Source: JAYPAN01 sp038123715 (GTDB lineage: Bacteria > Pseudomonadota > Alphaproteobacteria > RS24). Taken from it: a DNA stretch of 20,552 bases. The notes under the pieces are model-generated. The model did not search any database. It worked only from the letters and a program-made list of their open reading frames with translations, and was not told where the DNA came from. The stretch spans positions 1 through 20,552 of the forward strand of contig JAYPAN010000027.1 of the NCBI GenBank assembly GCA_038123715.1. The letters run 5' to 3'. How positions within the stretch are numbered: position 1 is the first letter of the stretch; each line of letters starts with the position of its first letter. This document shows, in pieces, positions 1 to 7,084 of this stretch. Position numbers and translations under genes: made by a program.

Positions 1-849
1 CACAGTGATGGCGGTCACTTGCGCGGCCAATGCGCCGGTCTCGACATTGAACAGGCGATGTTCAAATTGCGCTGTCTTTTCATTGACTTGCCGCATGGCT
101 GTCCATGTTTCGACCATTTCGCCTTCCAGCAATTCGCCGACATAATTGACGCACATTTCGCCAACCGCAAAACCGCGTTGCGCCGACAGGGTTTGTTTCA
201 GGTCAATACCGGCATGATGCCAGAAATGCGGCACTGCCTCGGTCAGGCGGCGGATGTAAAACATGGTGTTCATATGGCCGAACTGGTCACATTCCCAGCT
301 ATTGACGGCGGTGGCACCGAGCTGGACAAAGCCTTCCGCTTGGCTTTGCGCGCGCGTGGTGTCATCCGGTTTGCCACTGGCCGGCAGAAATTTCGGCGCG
401 GCATGTGGCGGCAGGTCAATCAGCATATTTTCCGCCTTTTCCAATGTCGCCTCCGGCCAAGGCAAAAGCTTGCGCGCTGCCGTGTCGAAAAAGCCAATCA
501 CGGTCTTGAAACAGGTCAGCAAATTATCGTCACTGTCACGAAACTCCTGACAGACGGTCATGGTGCGTTGGTTGATTTCAACCGGCGCCGAACGGCCAAT
601 CATCAACCCACCGGCCGGCACTTCGCGGTGAAAACGCACATGCTCCTGCAAGGCCACCGTGCCGCGATTTTCCGCCACCAGATAGCTGGGCGACAGGCCA
701 AGCGCATGGCGCATGAAAAACGCCTGATCGGATGAGCGCCCGAAATAATGCGACACATTCAAATGCCCCATCAGGTCGCATTCCCAAGCCTGCGCCAAGC
801 CGCGATAGCCAAAAATCATATTGGGGTGGGGTTTGTTATTGTCTGTCAT
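1..849 (-). CDS. Double hot-dog acyl-CoA thioesterase family protein (3' end cut by window)
   Basis: This gene is read from the ATG at 849 down to the window edge, 283 codons without a stop, so the C-terminus is missing. The protein contains two copies of the 4HBT-type hot-dog signature: WECDLMGHLNVSHY at about residues 22-35 and WECDQFGHMNTMFY at about 185-198. Each has the Asp, Gly-His and Asn that line the active site in the 4-hydroxybenzoyl-CoA thioesterase superfamily. Such proteins hydrolyse acyl-CoA or related thioesters in the cytoplasm; the substrate cannot be read from sequence. A tandem two-domain form suggests an intramolecular hot-dog dimer. An AGAAAGG ribosome site lies just upstream of the start. 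It follows msrB on the same strand after 64 bp with no obvious terminator, so the two may be cotranscribed. The plus-strand ORF over this region is a shadow. Confidence 0.85.
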   Translation of the reverse strand, partial: MTDNNKPHPNMIFGYRGLAQAWECDLMGHLNVSHYFGRSSDQAFFMRHALGLSPSYLVAENRGTVALQEHVRFHREVPAGGLMIGRSAPVEINQRTMTVCQEFRDSDDNLLTCFKTVIGFFDTAARKLLPWPEATLEKAENMLIDLPPHAAPKFLPASGKPDDTTRAQSQAEGFVQLGATAVNSWECDQFGHMNTMFYIRRLTEAVPHFWHHAGIDLKQTLSAQRGFAVGEMCVNYVGELLEGEMVETWTAMRQVNEKTAQFEHRLFNVETGALAAQVTAITV

Positions 850-913
850 GGCGCGCCTTTCTCGTGATGGCGCAGCTTGCCGAAAAATCACTGGCGAGAC
901 AAGCGGCAGTTTG

Positions 914-1456
914 TCAGCGCGCTATTTGCCCGAAAGCCGGTAAAAAAGCGCCATAGCCCTGTTCGGCCATATCTTCCAATGGCACAAAACGCAAAGCCGC
1001 CGAATTGATGCAATAGCGCAGGCCGGTCGGTGCCGGGCCATCGTCAAAAACATGCCCCAAATGGCTGTCGGCATGAAGCGAACGCACTTCCGTGCGCGGC
1101 AATATCATTTTGAAATCGGCTTTTTCAACAATGGTGACGCCGGGCAGGGCTTGGGTGAAAGACGGCCAGCCCGTGCCGCTGTCATATTTATCGCGCGAGG
1201 AGAATAACGGCTCACCGGAGACAATATCGACATAAATGCCTTCGGCTTTGGAGTTCCAATAGCGATTGCGATAGGGCGGCTCGGTTTTGTCTTTTTGCGT
1301 CACCGCATATTGCAGCGCGGTCAGCCGGTTTTGCAATTCGTCCTTGGAAGGCTTGGTGTATGTGGCCGCATCAAAAGCGGCGGCGGGCGCAAGCGCCAGG
1401 CAAAACAGCAGCATCATGACCGGCAGGGCAGGGTTGAATAACCGCAGATGACGCAT
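914..1456 (-). CDS. msrB: Exported peptide-methionine (R)-S-oxide reductase
   Basis: 180 aa. Residues 1-27 form a signal peptide (Arg-containing start, hydrophobic core, Ala-rich cleavage region), so the enzyme acts in the periplasm. MsrB reduces methionine-R-sulfoxide in oxidised proteins. The fold is recognised from YDSGTGWPSF (about 91-100), the HADSHLGHVFDDGP block (about 128-141) and RYCINSAALRF, which holds catalytic Cys149. Two features are unusual. The CxxC pairs that bind structural zinc in many MsrB proteins are absent (the usual site reads VDIVSG). Cys149 is also the only cysteine left after signal removal, so there is no resolving cysteine; recycling must use another thiol or reductase. 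The start at 1456 has a strong AAGGAG site a few bases upstream. Confidence 0.95.
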   Translation of the reverse strand: MRHLRLFNPALPVMMLLFCLALAPAAAFDAATYTKPSKDELQNRLTALQYAVTQKDKTEPPYRNRYWNSKAEGIYVDIVSGEPLFSSRDKYDSGTGWPSFTQALPGVTIVEKADFKMILPRTEVRSLHADSHLGHVFDDGPAPTGLRYCINSAALRFVPLEDMAEQGYGAFLPAFGQIAR

Positions 1457-1761
1457 TTCGGCTCCTTTATTTGTCCCCTCTCAAAGAGGTGCGCGAACAG
1501 GCTGTGGAAATAATATAAGGCAAAAATTGCGGCGGAATGATGACTGTTGCTTTTCCGTGCGCTTTTATTTGAATGGGCGTCGCTTATTCTTCTTCTTATG
1601 CCTTGTTGTTTTTGGCGCGACAGGCCGAGTTTTGCCCTGTGCAGGCTAAATTTTCGTAAACAGACCGGCGCTTCGGGCAGATTTCCGAAATAATGTTTGA
1701 AATAGCGGGGCGGATGCACCACAATCGCGCCAAACCTGAAGATTGATGAAGGGAGAACCAC
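1457..1761. other. Divergent intergenic region between msrB and thiolase
   Basis: These 305 bases separate two divergently read genes and must hold both promoters. I see the msrB ribosome site (complement of 1462-1467), a short CCTCT-CAA-AGAGG hairpin at 1477-1489 in the msrB leader, and the thiolase ribosome site GAAGGGAG just before 1762. I found no convincing -35/-10 pair, no coding frame with family features and no repeat. The minus-strand ORFs that cross this stretch run into the thiolase and look spurious. Confidence 0.5.
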
Positions 1762-2949
1762 ATGACCAGGGAAGCAGTAATTGTATCATCGGCACGCACC
1801 GGTTTGGCCAAATCCGGCCGTGGCGGCTTTAACATGACCCATGGCGCCGCAATGGGCGGCCATGCTATCAAGCACGCGATTGAGCGCGCCGGTATTGAGC
1901 CGGGTGATGTTGAAGACGTTATTATGGGCTGTGGCACGCCGGAAGGCGCAACCGGCCAGAATGTCGGTCGCTTGTCAGCGATTTGGGCCGGTTGCCCGGT
2001 CTCGACATCGGGCGTGACGGTGAACCGCTTTTGCTCATCCGGCCTGCAAACCATCGCTATGGCCGCCGGTCGCGTTTTGAACGAAAATGTGCCGGTCATG
2101 GTCGGTGCCGGTGTGGAAAGCATTTCGCTGGTGCAAATGCAGGGTGCCAATCACAAAAACATCACGGAAGACAAATTGCTGGAAAGCTATCCGGCGCTGT
2201 GGATGCCAATGATTGAGACCGCCGATATTGTGGCCGACCGCTATAATGTGTCGCGCGAGGCGCAGGACGAATATGCGCTGCAAAGCCAGCAACGCATGGC
2301 CGCCGCCCAAGATGCCAATCTGTTTGCCGATGAAATCGTGCCAATGCAGACGAAAATGAAGCAGGTCAATAAGGAAACCGGCGAGGAAACCATTGTCGAT
2401 TACACAGTTGACCGCGATGAGTGCAATCGCCCGCAAACCACGCTGGAAGGGTTGAACAGCCTGGCGCCGGTGCGCGGTGAAGACCAGTTTGTGACCGCCG
2501 GTAATGCTTCGCAATTGTCAGATGGCGCGGCGGCTGTTGTTGTGATGGAAGGCAAGGAAGCCGAGCGTCGCGGGCTTGAGCCGCTGGGCGCTTTCAAAGG
2601 CTTTGCGGTTGCCGGTTGTGAGCCGGACGAAATGGGCATTGGCCCGGTTTTCGCCGTGCCGCGCCTGCTGGAGCGTCATGGTCTGAGCGTTGATGATATT
2701 GATTTGTGGGAGCTGAATGAGGCATTTGCCAGCCAAGCGCTGTATTGCCGCGACCGCCTCGGCATTGACAATGAGAAATATAATGTCAATGGCGGCTCAA
2801 TCGCCATTGGCCACCCTTATGGCATGACCGGCGCGCGTCTGGTTGGCCATGCGCTGATGGAAGGCAAGCGTCGCAATGCGAAAAATGTTGTTGTGACCAT
2901 GTGCATTGGCGGTGGCATGGGTGCTGCCGGCCTGTTTGAAGTGCTGTAA
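1762..2949 (+). CDS. Acetyl-CoA acetyltransferase / 3-ketoacyl-CoA thiolase
   Basis: 395 aa, the usual length for the thiolase family. The enzyme makes or cleaves 3-ketoacyl-CoA and works in acetoacetyl-CoA formation or beta-oxidation in the cytoplasm. All catalytic elements are present: nucleophile Cys91 in NRFCSSGLQ, the WELNEAFA segment, His351 in GHPYGMTGAR and the second active Cys381 in CIGGGMGAAG. Chain-length specificity (biosynthetic acetoacetyl-CoA thiolase versus degradative FadA) cannot be settled by eye, and no other beta-oxidation gene sits nearby. The only possibly linked gene is the divergent thioesterase beyond msrB. The start is supported by GAAGGGAG ending about seven bases upstream. 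A strong terminator follows, so it is probably transcribed alone. Confidence 0.95.
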   Translation: MTREAVIVSSARTGLAKSGRGGFNMTHGAAMGGHAIKHAIERAGIEPGDVEDVIMGCGTPEGATGQNVGRLSAIWAGCPVSTSGVTVNRFCSSGLQTIAMAAGRVLNENVPVMVGAGVESISLVQMQGANHKNITEDKLLESYPALWMPMIETADIVADRYNVSREAQDEYALQSQQRMAAAQDANLFADEIVPMQTKMKQVNKETGEETIVDYTVDRDECNRPQTTLEGLNSLAPVRGEDQFVTAGNASQLSDGAAAVVVMEGKEAERRGLEPLGAFKGFAVAGCEPDEMGIGPVFAVPRLLERHGLSVDDIDLWELNEAFASQALYCRDRLGIDNEKYNVNGGSIAIGHPYGMTGARLVGHALMEGKRRNAKNVVVTMCIGGGMGAAGLFEVL

Positions 2950-2973
2950 CAGCGCTTGAAACTTGCTAATCTG

Positions 2974-3009
2974 AACCCGCGATGGCTGAGAGGCTGTCGC
3001 GGGTTTTTT
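2974..3009 (+). terminator. Rho-independent terminator of the thiolase gene
   Basis: AACCCGCGA at 2974-2982 pairs perfectly with TCGCGGGTT at 2997-3005 across a 14-nt loop, and the second arm runs into six T residues (3004-3009). It starts 25 bases after the thiolase stop. The next gene begins at 3033, so that gene needs its own promoter or read-through. Confidence 0.9.
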
Positions 3010-3032
3010 GCGCGCATATTGGGAGATGAGAC

Positions 3033-3329
3033 ATGAACAGATTACAAATTGCGCTGGGATTGGCCGGGCTGGTTTTTATCGGCTTTTGTGCGCTGGCCTA
3101 TAATCGCGTCGGATTGACCGGATTTGACCGCGTGATTGCCGAGCCTTGGGGCTTGGTGACGGTGTTGGATGTCATGCTTGGCGGAGTGGCGGTCAGCGCG
3201 GTGATATTTTTGACCGAAAAAGACTGGCGCGTGGCGCTGGCCTGGTCAGCCCCGATATTTCTGCTCGGCCATGTCGTCAGTATTGGCTGGCTGGTCGTCC
3301 GAATGATTCCCCTTTACCGGCAAAAATAG
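3033..3329 (+). CDS. Small integral membrane protein, unknown function
   Basis: 98 aa, rich in hydrophobic residues, with three likely membrane segments at about residues 5-23, 40-60 and 68-92. The middle part (EPWGLVTVLDVMLGG, then the charged TEKDW turn and a final LLGHVVSIGWLV helix) reminds me of the small DUF1475-like membrane proteins, but that is only a resemblance. The ATG at 3033 has GGGAGATGAG directly upstream, a good ribosome site. It lies between the thiolase terminator and the nrdAB control region, so its context says nothing about its role. No catalytic residues are apparent. Confidence 0.75.
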   Translation: MNRLQIALGLAGLVFIGFCALAYNRVGLTGFDRVIAEPWGLVTVLDVMLGGVAVSAVIFLTEKDWRVALAWSAPIFLLGHVVSIGWLVVRMIPLYRQK

Positions 3330-3355
3330 CCGCCTTTGAAGGGTGATTTGCTGCT

Positions 3356-3376
3356 TGTGGATAAACTTGTGCAAAA
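3356..3376 (-). promoter_or_regulatory. DnaA box and adjacent near-match upstream of nrdAB
   Basis: TGTGGATAA at 3356-3364 is the exact complement of the DnaA box TTATCCACA. TGTGCAAAA at 3368-3376, twelve bases downstream, differs from the degenerate box at one position. DnaA control of nrdAB is known in Escherichia coli and DnaA-dependent nrd expression has been described in alphaproteobacteria, so the location is meaningful. Binding here is an inference. Confidence 0.5.
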
Positions 3377-3455
3377 CTTTTTGTCTGCCACAAAGCCATG
3401 CGCCTTTGGTCACGCCTGATTAGTGATTGAAATTACACAGTTTTTCGCCGCTGGC

Positions 3456-3473
3456 AAAAAAAATCATTTTTTT
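3456..3473. promoter_or_regulatory. Phased A-tract/T-tract, candidate UP element of the nrd promoter
   Basis: Eight A residues (3456-3463), TCA, then seven T residues (3467-3473) form a near-symmetrical AT element ending 13 bases before the proposed -35 box at 3487. The position fits an UP element contacted by the RNA polymerase alpha subunit, or intrinsically curved DNA. It stands out against the G+C-richer surroundings. Confidence 0.4.
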
Positions 3474-3476
3474 GTG

Positions 3477-3524
3477 CAACTATCTGTTGACCTTGGGGAC
3501 GGCTTTAGCCACTATATCTAGTGT
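3477..3524 (+). promoter_or_regulatory. NrdR box pair overlapping the nrdAB promoter
   Basis: CCACTATATCTAGTGT at 3509-3524 is a near-perfect NrdR box (consensus close to ACACTATATATTGTGT, 13 of 16 by my alignment) with dyad symmetry. A weaker copy, CAACTATCTGTTGACC at 3477-3492, lies exactly 32 bases upstream, about three helical turns, and matches the first at 9 of 16 positions. NrdR is the ATP/dATP-sensing repressor of ribonucleotide reductase operons and binds such pairs. A promoter TTGACC (3487-3492), 17 bases, CACTAT (3510-3515) sits inside the pair, so bound NrdR would block RNA polymerase. The nrdR gene is not in the window. Confidence 0.8.
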
Positions 3525-3781
3525 CTGGTGCTTCTGATTTGGTCAACAGCGAAACGCGCGACCGACACAGAAACCGCCAACTGCATGAAACAGGCCGTGA
3601 TAGTCTTTCACCGGCGCGACATGTTGCGCGCTGACAGGGAAAGTGTCTTTAGGGGAAACGAACTCTTCGGTCTTTCAGCCAGAGCAAGCCAGACAAAACG
3701 ACCCGTATTTCAAGGGGTTAGAGTATGGGCGCCGCATTTTAAGGTGCTTTTGGTTTGGGTAGCAGGCGGGAAGGGCTGAAT
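3525..3781 (+). other. Long untranslated leader of nrdAB
   Basis: If transcription starts just after the -10 region near 3522, the nrdA mRNA has about 260 nt before the ATG. I see a hairpin GCGCGACA/TGTTGCGC (3614-3629, one G-T pair) and AAAG-TGT-CTTT near 3641-3651. No cobalamin-riboswitch B12 box is recognisable. A short frame from the ATG at 3583 ends at 3779, two bases before nrdA, but it shows no family feature and I do not call it a gene. Confidence 0.4.
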
Positions 3782-5785
3782 ATGTTTAGAGAATCAGTGT
3801 CGGGAATAAATGATGCAAAACAGCAGGATCATCGGGGAGACGCGGCGCTGGAGACAGGCAAGGCTTTTGACGGTTTGACACAGGAAGAAGTAAAAGAACT
3901 GACAGGTATGGGACACCAGCTGCGGCGCGCCGAGGGACATCCCGGCGACAGCGAGCCGCGCATGGATTTCGACCGCCAAGACCAAGCGGTGCAATTTATC
4001 TCGCGCCCGCGGGTGAAAACCGACCCGGCGCGTGACGCCCTGCTGACCGCTTTCGGCAAGGCCACGCTGACCGACCGCTATTTGATGCCCGGCGAGACTT
4101 TTCAAGATTTATTTGCTCGCGTTGCCTCTTATTATGGCGATGATGAGGCACATGCCCAGCGCCTTTATGATTATATTTCAAAGCTTTGGTTTATGCCTGC
4201 CACGCCGGTTCTGTCGAATGGCGGCACGGATCGCGGCCTGCCGATTTCTTGCTTTCTGAACGAGGCCAATGACAGCCTTGGCGATATTGTCAATCTTTGG
4301 AATGAGAATGTCTGGCTGGCGGCGCGCGGCGGCGGCATTGGCAGCTATTGGGGCAATTTGCGCTCAATCGGTGAGCGTGTCGGGCAAAATGGCAAAACCA
4401 GCGGTATTGTGCCATTTATCCGCGTGATGGACAGTCTGACATTGGCGATTTCGCAAGGCTCGCTGCGGCGTGGCTCGGCGGCGGTCTATCTGCCGGTTGA
4501 CCATCCCGAAATTGAGGAGTTTACCGAAATTCGCCGCCCGACCGGTGGCGACCCGAATCGCAAGGCGCTGAACCTGCATCATGGTGTGCTGATTTCCGAT
4601 GCCTTTATGCGCGCCGTTGAGGCCGATGAGGATTGGGCGTTACGCAGCCCGAAAGACGGCTCGGTGCAGGCCACATTGAAAGCGCGCGATTTGTGGATTC
4701 GTATGCTGACCACGCGGATTGAAACCGGTGAACCCTATATGGTGTTCAAGGACACGGTGAATAATACGCGGCCTGAGCAGCAAAAATTGCTCAATCTGGA
4801 AATTAAAACCTCCAATCTTTGTTCGGAAATCACCTTGCCGACCGGCGAAGACCATCTTGGTCAGCAACGCACGGCTGTCTGCTGCCTGTCTTCGTTGAAT
4901 GCCGAGAAATTTATGGAATGGTCGAAGGACGAGCAATTCATCCCCGATGTCATGCGTTTCCTTGACAATGTGCTGGAAGATTTCATCCAGCGCGCGCCCG
5001 ATGAAATGGCAAAAGCGAAATACTCTGCACAGCGCGAGCGCAGTGTCGGGCTGGGCGTGATGGGTTTCCACTCCTTCCTGCAGGCCAATATGATTCCGTG
5101 GGAATCGGTAATGGCGAAAGTCTGGAACAAGCGCATTTTCACCCATATTAAAACCCATGCTGACGAAGCCTCGCGGCAATTGGCCAATGAGCGTGGCCCC
5201 TGTCTGGACGCTGCCGAATGTGGCATTAATGAGCGCTTCTCCAATAAGACGGCGATTGCGCCGACCGCCTCTATTTCAATTATTTGCGGCGGCACAAGCC
5301 CTGGTATTGAGCCGATTGCGGGCAATAGCTTTACCCATAAAACCCTGTCCGGCTCGTTCAATGTGCGTAACCGCCATCTTGATAAATTGCTCAGCGAAAA
5401 GGGTCAAAACACGGATGAGATTTGGTCATCTATCGTAACATCTGGCGGCTCGGTGCAGCAGCTTGATTTCCTCAGCGATGATGAAAAAGCCGTGTTCAAA
5501 ACCGCTTTTGAAATTGACCAACGCTGGCTGATTGATTTGGCAGGCGACCGCGCCGATTTGATTGACCAAGCGCAATCGCTGAATGTGTTTCTGCCCGCCA
5601 ATATCCATAAGCGCGATTTGCACCAAGTCCATTATCAGGCGTGGAAAAAAGGCGTTAAAAGCCTGTATTACTGCCGTTCGCTGTCGATTCAGCGGGCTGA
5701 AAAAGACGCCACTAAAGAGGCGGCAGCCGCTATGGCGAATGCTGCCGAGGCTAATGATTTTGAAGAATGTCTGTCATGCCAATAA
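3782..5785 (+). CDS. nrdA: Ribonucleoside-diphosphate reductase, class I alpha subunit
   Basis: 667 aa from the ATG at 3782, chosen because GGGAAGGG lies upstream; an in-frame ATG at 3755 would add nine residues. The enzyme reduces NDPs to dNDPs with NrdB. Key residues are all visible: Cys157 (redox partner, in LPISCFLNE), Asn345/Cys347/Glu349 in NLCSEI (thiyl radical site), Cys367 (second redox Cys), the PTASISIICGG phosphate-binding segment, the Tyr-Tyr radical relay in SLYYCRS, and the C-terminal Cys663/Cys666 in ECLSCQ that regenerates the site from thioredoxin or glutaredoxin. The first 80 residues lack a recognisable ATP-cone, so dATP feedback through the activity site seems absent. Its length is well below E. 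coli NrdA (about 760). It is followed by nrdB after 67 bp. Confidence 0.96.
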   Translation: MFRESVSGINDAKQQDHRGDAALETGKAFDGLTQEEVKELTGMGHQLRRAEGHPGDSEPRMDFDRQDQAVQFISRPRVKTDPARDALLTAFGKATLTDRYLMPGETFQDLFARVASYYGDDEAHAQRLYDYISKLWFMPATPVLSNGGTDRGLPISCFLNEANDSLGDIVNLWNENVWLAARGGGIGSYWGNLRSIGERVGQNGKTSGIVPFIRVMDSLTLAISQGSLRRGSAAVYLPVDHPEIEEFTEIRRPTGGDPNRKALNLHHGVLISDAFMRAVEADEDWALRSPKDGSVQATLKARDLWIRMLTTRIETGEPYMVFKDTVNNTRPEQQKLLNLEIKTSNLCSEITLPTGEDHLGQQRTAVCCLSSLNAEKFMEWSKDEQFIPDVMRFLDNVLEDFIQRAPDEMAKAKYSAQRERSVGLGVMGFHSFLQANMIPWESVMAKVWNKRIFTHIKTHADEASRQLANERGPCLDAAECGINERFSNKTAIAPTASISIICGGTSPGIEPIAGNSFTHKTLSGSFNVRNRHLDKLLSEKGQNTDEIWSSIVTSGGSVQQLDFLSDDEKAVFKTAFEIDQRWLIDLAGDRADLIDQAQSLNVFLPANIHKRDLHQVHYQAWKKGVKSLYYCRSLSIQRAEKDATKEAAAAMANAAEANDFEECLSCQ

Positions 5786-5852
5786 GGGCAGGGCGGGGCA
5801 GAAAACAGCGCGGAATATCAGCGCTTGCAGGTAAGTAAGAAAGGGTAAGCAC

Positions 5853-6812
5853 ATGTCATTGCTTGAAGAACGCATCGTTTATAAACCTTTCCGCTATCCG
5901 TGGGCCTATGATGCATGGCTGACGCAACAGCGGATTCACTGGCTGCCGGAAGAAGTGCCGCTGGCCGAAGATGTTAAGGATTGGCACAAAAAGCTGACCG
6001 GCGCCGAGCGCAATTTGCTGACGCAGATTTTCCGCTTTTTCGTGCAGGCTGATGTTGAGGTGAATAATTGCTATATGAAGCATTATTCGCAAGTCTTCAA
6101 ACCAACCGAAGTGCAAATGATGTTGGCTGCCTTTTCCAATATGGAAACGATTCACATTGCCGCTTATTCGCATTTGCTCGACACAATCGGCATGCCCGAA
6201 GTCGAGTATGAAGCGTTTATGAAATATGGCGAGATGAAAGACAAATATGACTATATGCAGGAATGGGGTGTCGAGACCAAAGAAGACATTGCCAAGACGC
6301 TGGCCGTATTTGGCGGCTTTACCGAGGGCTTGCAATTATTTGCCAGCTTCGCGATTTTGATGAATTTCCCGCGCTTTAACAAAATGAAGGGCATGGGACA
6401 AATCGTGACATGGTCGGCGCGTGATGAAACGCTGCACACCAATTCCACCGTGCAATTATTCAACACATTCATTCAGGAAAATCCTGAAATATGGAATGAA
6501 AAAATGCAGCGTGACCTTTATAAAGCCTGCGAAACCGTGGTGACGCATGAGGACGCCTTTATTGATTTGGCGTTTGAAATGGGCGGTGTGGAAGGCTTGG
6601 AGCCGCAGGAAGTGAAGGATTATATCCGCTTTATCGGCAATAGGCGGTTGAGTCAGCTTGGGCTGAACCCGATTTACGATATTGAGAAAAACCCGCTGCC
6701 TTGGATGGATGAAATGCTCAATGGCATTGAACACATGAATTTCTTTGAAGGCCGCGCCACTGAATATGCTAAAGCGGCGACCACCGGCACTTGGGACGAA
6801 GCCTTCGAGTAA
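5853..6812 (+). CDS. nrdB: Ribonucleoside-diphosphate reductase, class I beta subunit
   Basis: 319 aa. NrdB holds the dimetal-tyrosyl cofactor that starts radical chemistry in NrdA. The metal ligands are Asp67, Glu98, His101 (METIH), Glu158, Glu192 and His195 (DETLH). Tyr105 lies where E. coli Tyr122 lies, so this is a canonical tyrosyl-radical protein rather than the Phe-containing class Ic type. No N-terminal ATP-cone is fused to it either, which matters because the alpha subunit also lacks one. The C-terminal TGTWDEAFE tail would dock to NrdA. The ribosome site AAGAAAGGG lies upstream of the ATG. It is the last gene of the nrdAB operon and ends at a strong terminator. Confidence 0.96.
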   Translation: MSLLEERIVYKPFRYPWAYDAWLTQQRIHWLPEEVPLAEDVKDWHKKLTGAERNLLTQIFRFFVQADVEVNNCYMKHYSQVFKPTEVQMMLAAFSNMETIHIAAYSHLLDTIGMPEVEYEAFMKYGEMKDKYDYMQEWGVETKEDIAKTLAVFGGFTEGLQLFASFAILMNFPRFNKMKGMGQIVTWSARDETLHTNSTVQLFNTFIQENPEIWNEKMQRDLYKACETVVTHEDAFIDLAFEMGGVEGLEPQEVKDYIRFIGNRRLSQLGLNPIYDIEKNPLPWMDEMLNGIEHMNFFEGRATEYAKAATTGTWDEAFE

Positions 6813-6836
6813 GTTCCGACGCCAGTCAAAAATATG

Positions 6837-6864
6837 AAACAGCCCGCTTTGTCGGGCTGTTTTT
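6837..6864 (+). terminator. Rho-independent terminator of nrdAB
   Basis: AAACAGCCCG (6837-6846) pairs fully with CGGGCTGTTT (6853-6862) over a 6-nt loop, and the second arm runs into a T stretch to 6864. It begins 25 bases after the nrdB stop. Confidence 0.92.
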
Positions 6865-6874
6865 ATTGGAGGCC

Positions 6875-6929
6875 ACTGCCCCGCCTGCTATGTTGCGCGC
6901 CGCACAAGCAAGAAAAAGGAGTGCGCTAT
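6875..6929 (+). repeat. 55-bp exact direct repeat, copy 1 (left edge of gap)
   Basis: The 55 bases immediately before the first N run are identical to the 55 bases immediately after it (7030-7084). Identity over exactly 55 bases, ending and starting precisely at the gap, is what two de Bruijn contigs sharing a terminal 55-mer look like. I read it as an assembly duplicate, not a biological repeat. Confidence 0.9.
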
Positions 6930-7029
6930 NNNNNNNNNNNNNNNNNNNNNNNNNNNNNNNNNNNNNNNNNNNNNNNNNNNNNNNNNNNNNNNNNNNNNNN
7001 NNNNNNNNNNNNNNNNNNNNNNNNNNNNN
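6930..7029. other. Scaffold gap of exactly 100 N
   Basis: One hundred N, a conventional filler for a gap of unknown size. Because the flanks overlap by 55 bases, the true gap may be zero or negative, and the N together with one repeat copy can probably be removed. Confidence 0.97.
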
Positions 7030-7084
7030 ACTGCCCCGCCTGCTATGTTGCGCGCCGCACAAGCAAGAAAAAGGAGTGCGCTAT
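7030..7084 (+). repeat. 55-bp exact direct repeat, copy 2 (right edge of gap)
   Basis: Second copy of the sequence at 6875-6929. It ends with AAAAAGGAGTGCGCTAT, which carries a good ribosome site (GGAG) placed for a start codon at 7083. Confidence 0.9.

Noticed and set aside
19..735. 238-aa plus-strand ORF at the window start
   Set aside because: It is antisense to the thioesterase, whose minus-strand frame has clear duplicated family motifs; the plus frame has none.
3528..3779. Possible 83-aa gene in the nrd leader
   Set aside because: GTG start without ribosome site, no recognisable features, and it covers the proposed untranslated leader. Kept only as a remote leader-peptide idea.
3525..3781. 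Cobalamin riboswitch before nrdA
   Set aside because: No B12 box or associated conserved segments; the downstream enzyme is class I and does not need cobalamin.
6875..7084. Direct repeat as an insertion-sequence or attachment-site duplication
   Set aside because: Exactly 55 bases ending at the N boundary on both sides; the assembly explanation is simpler.
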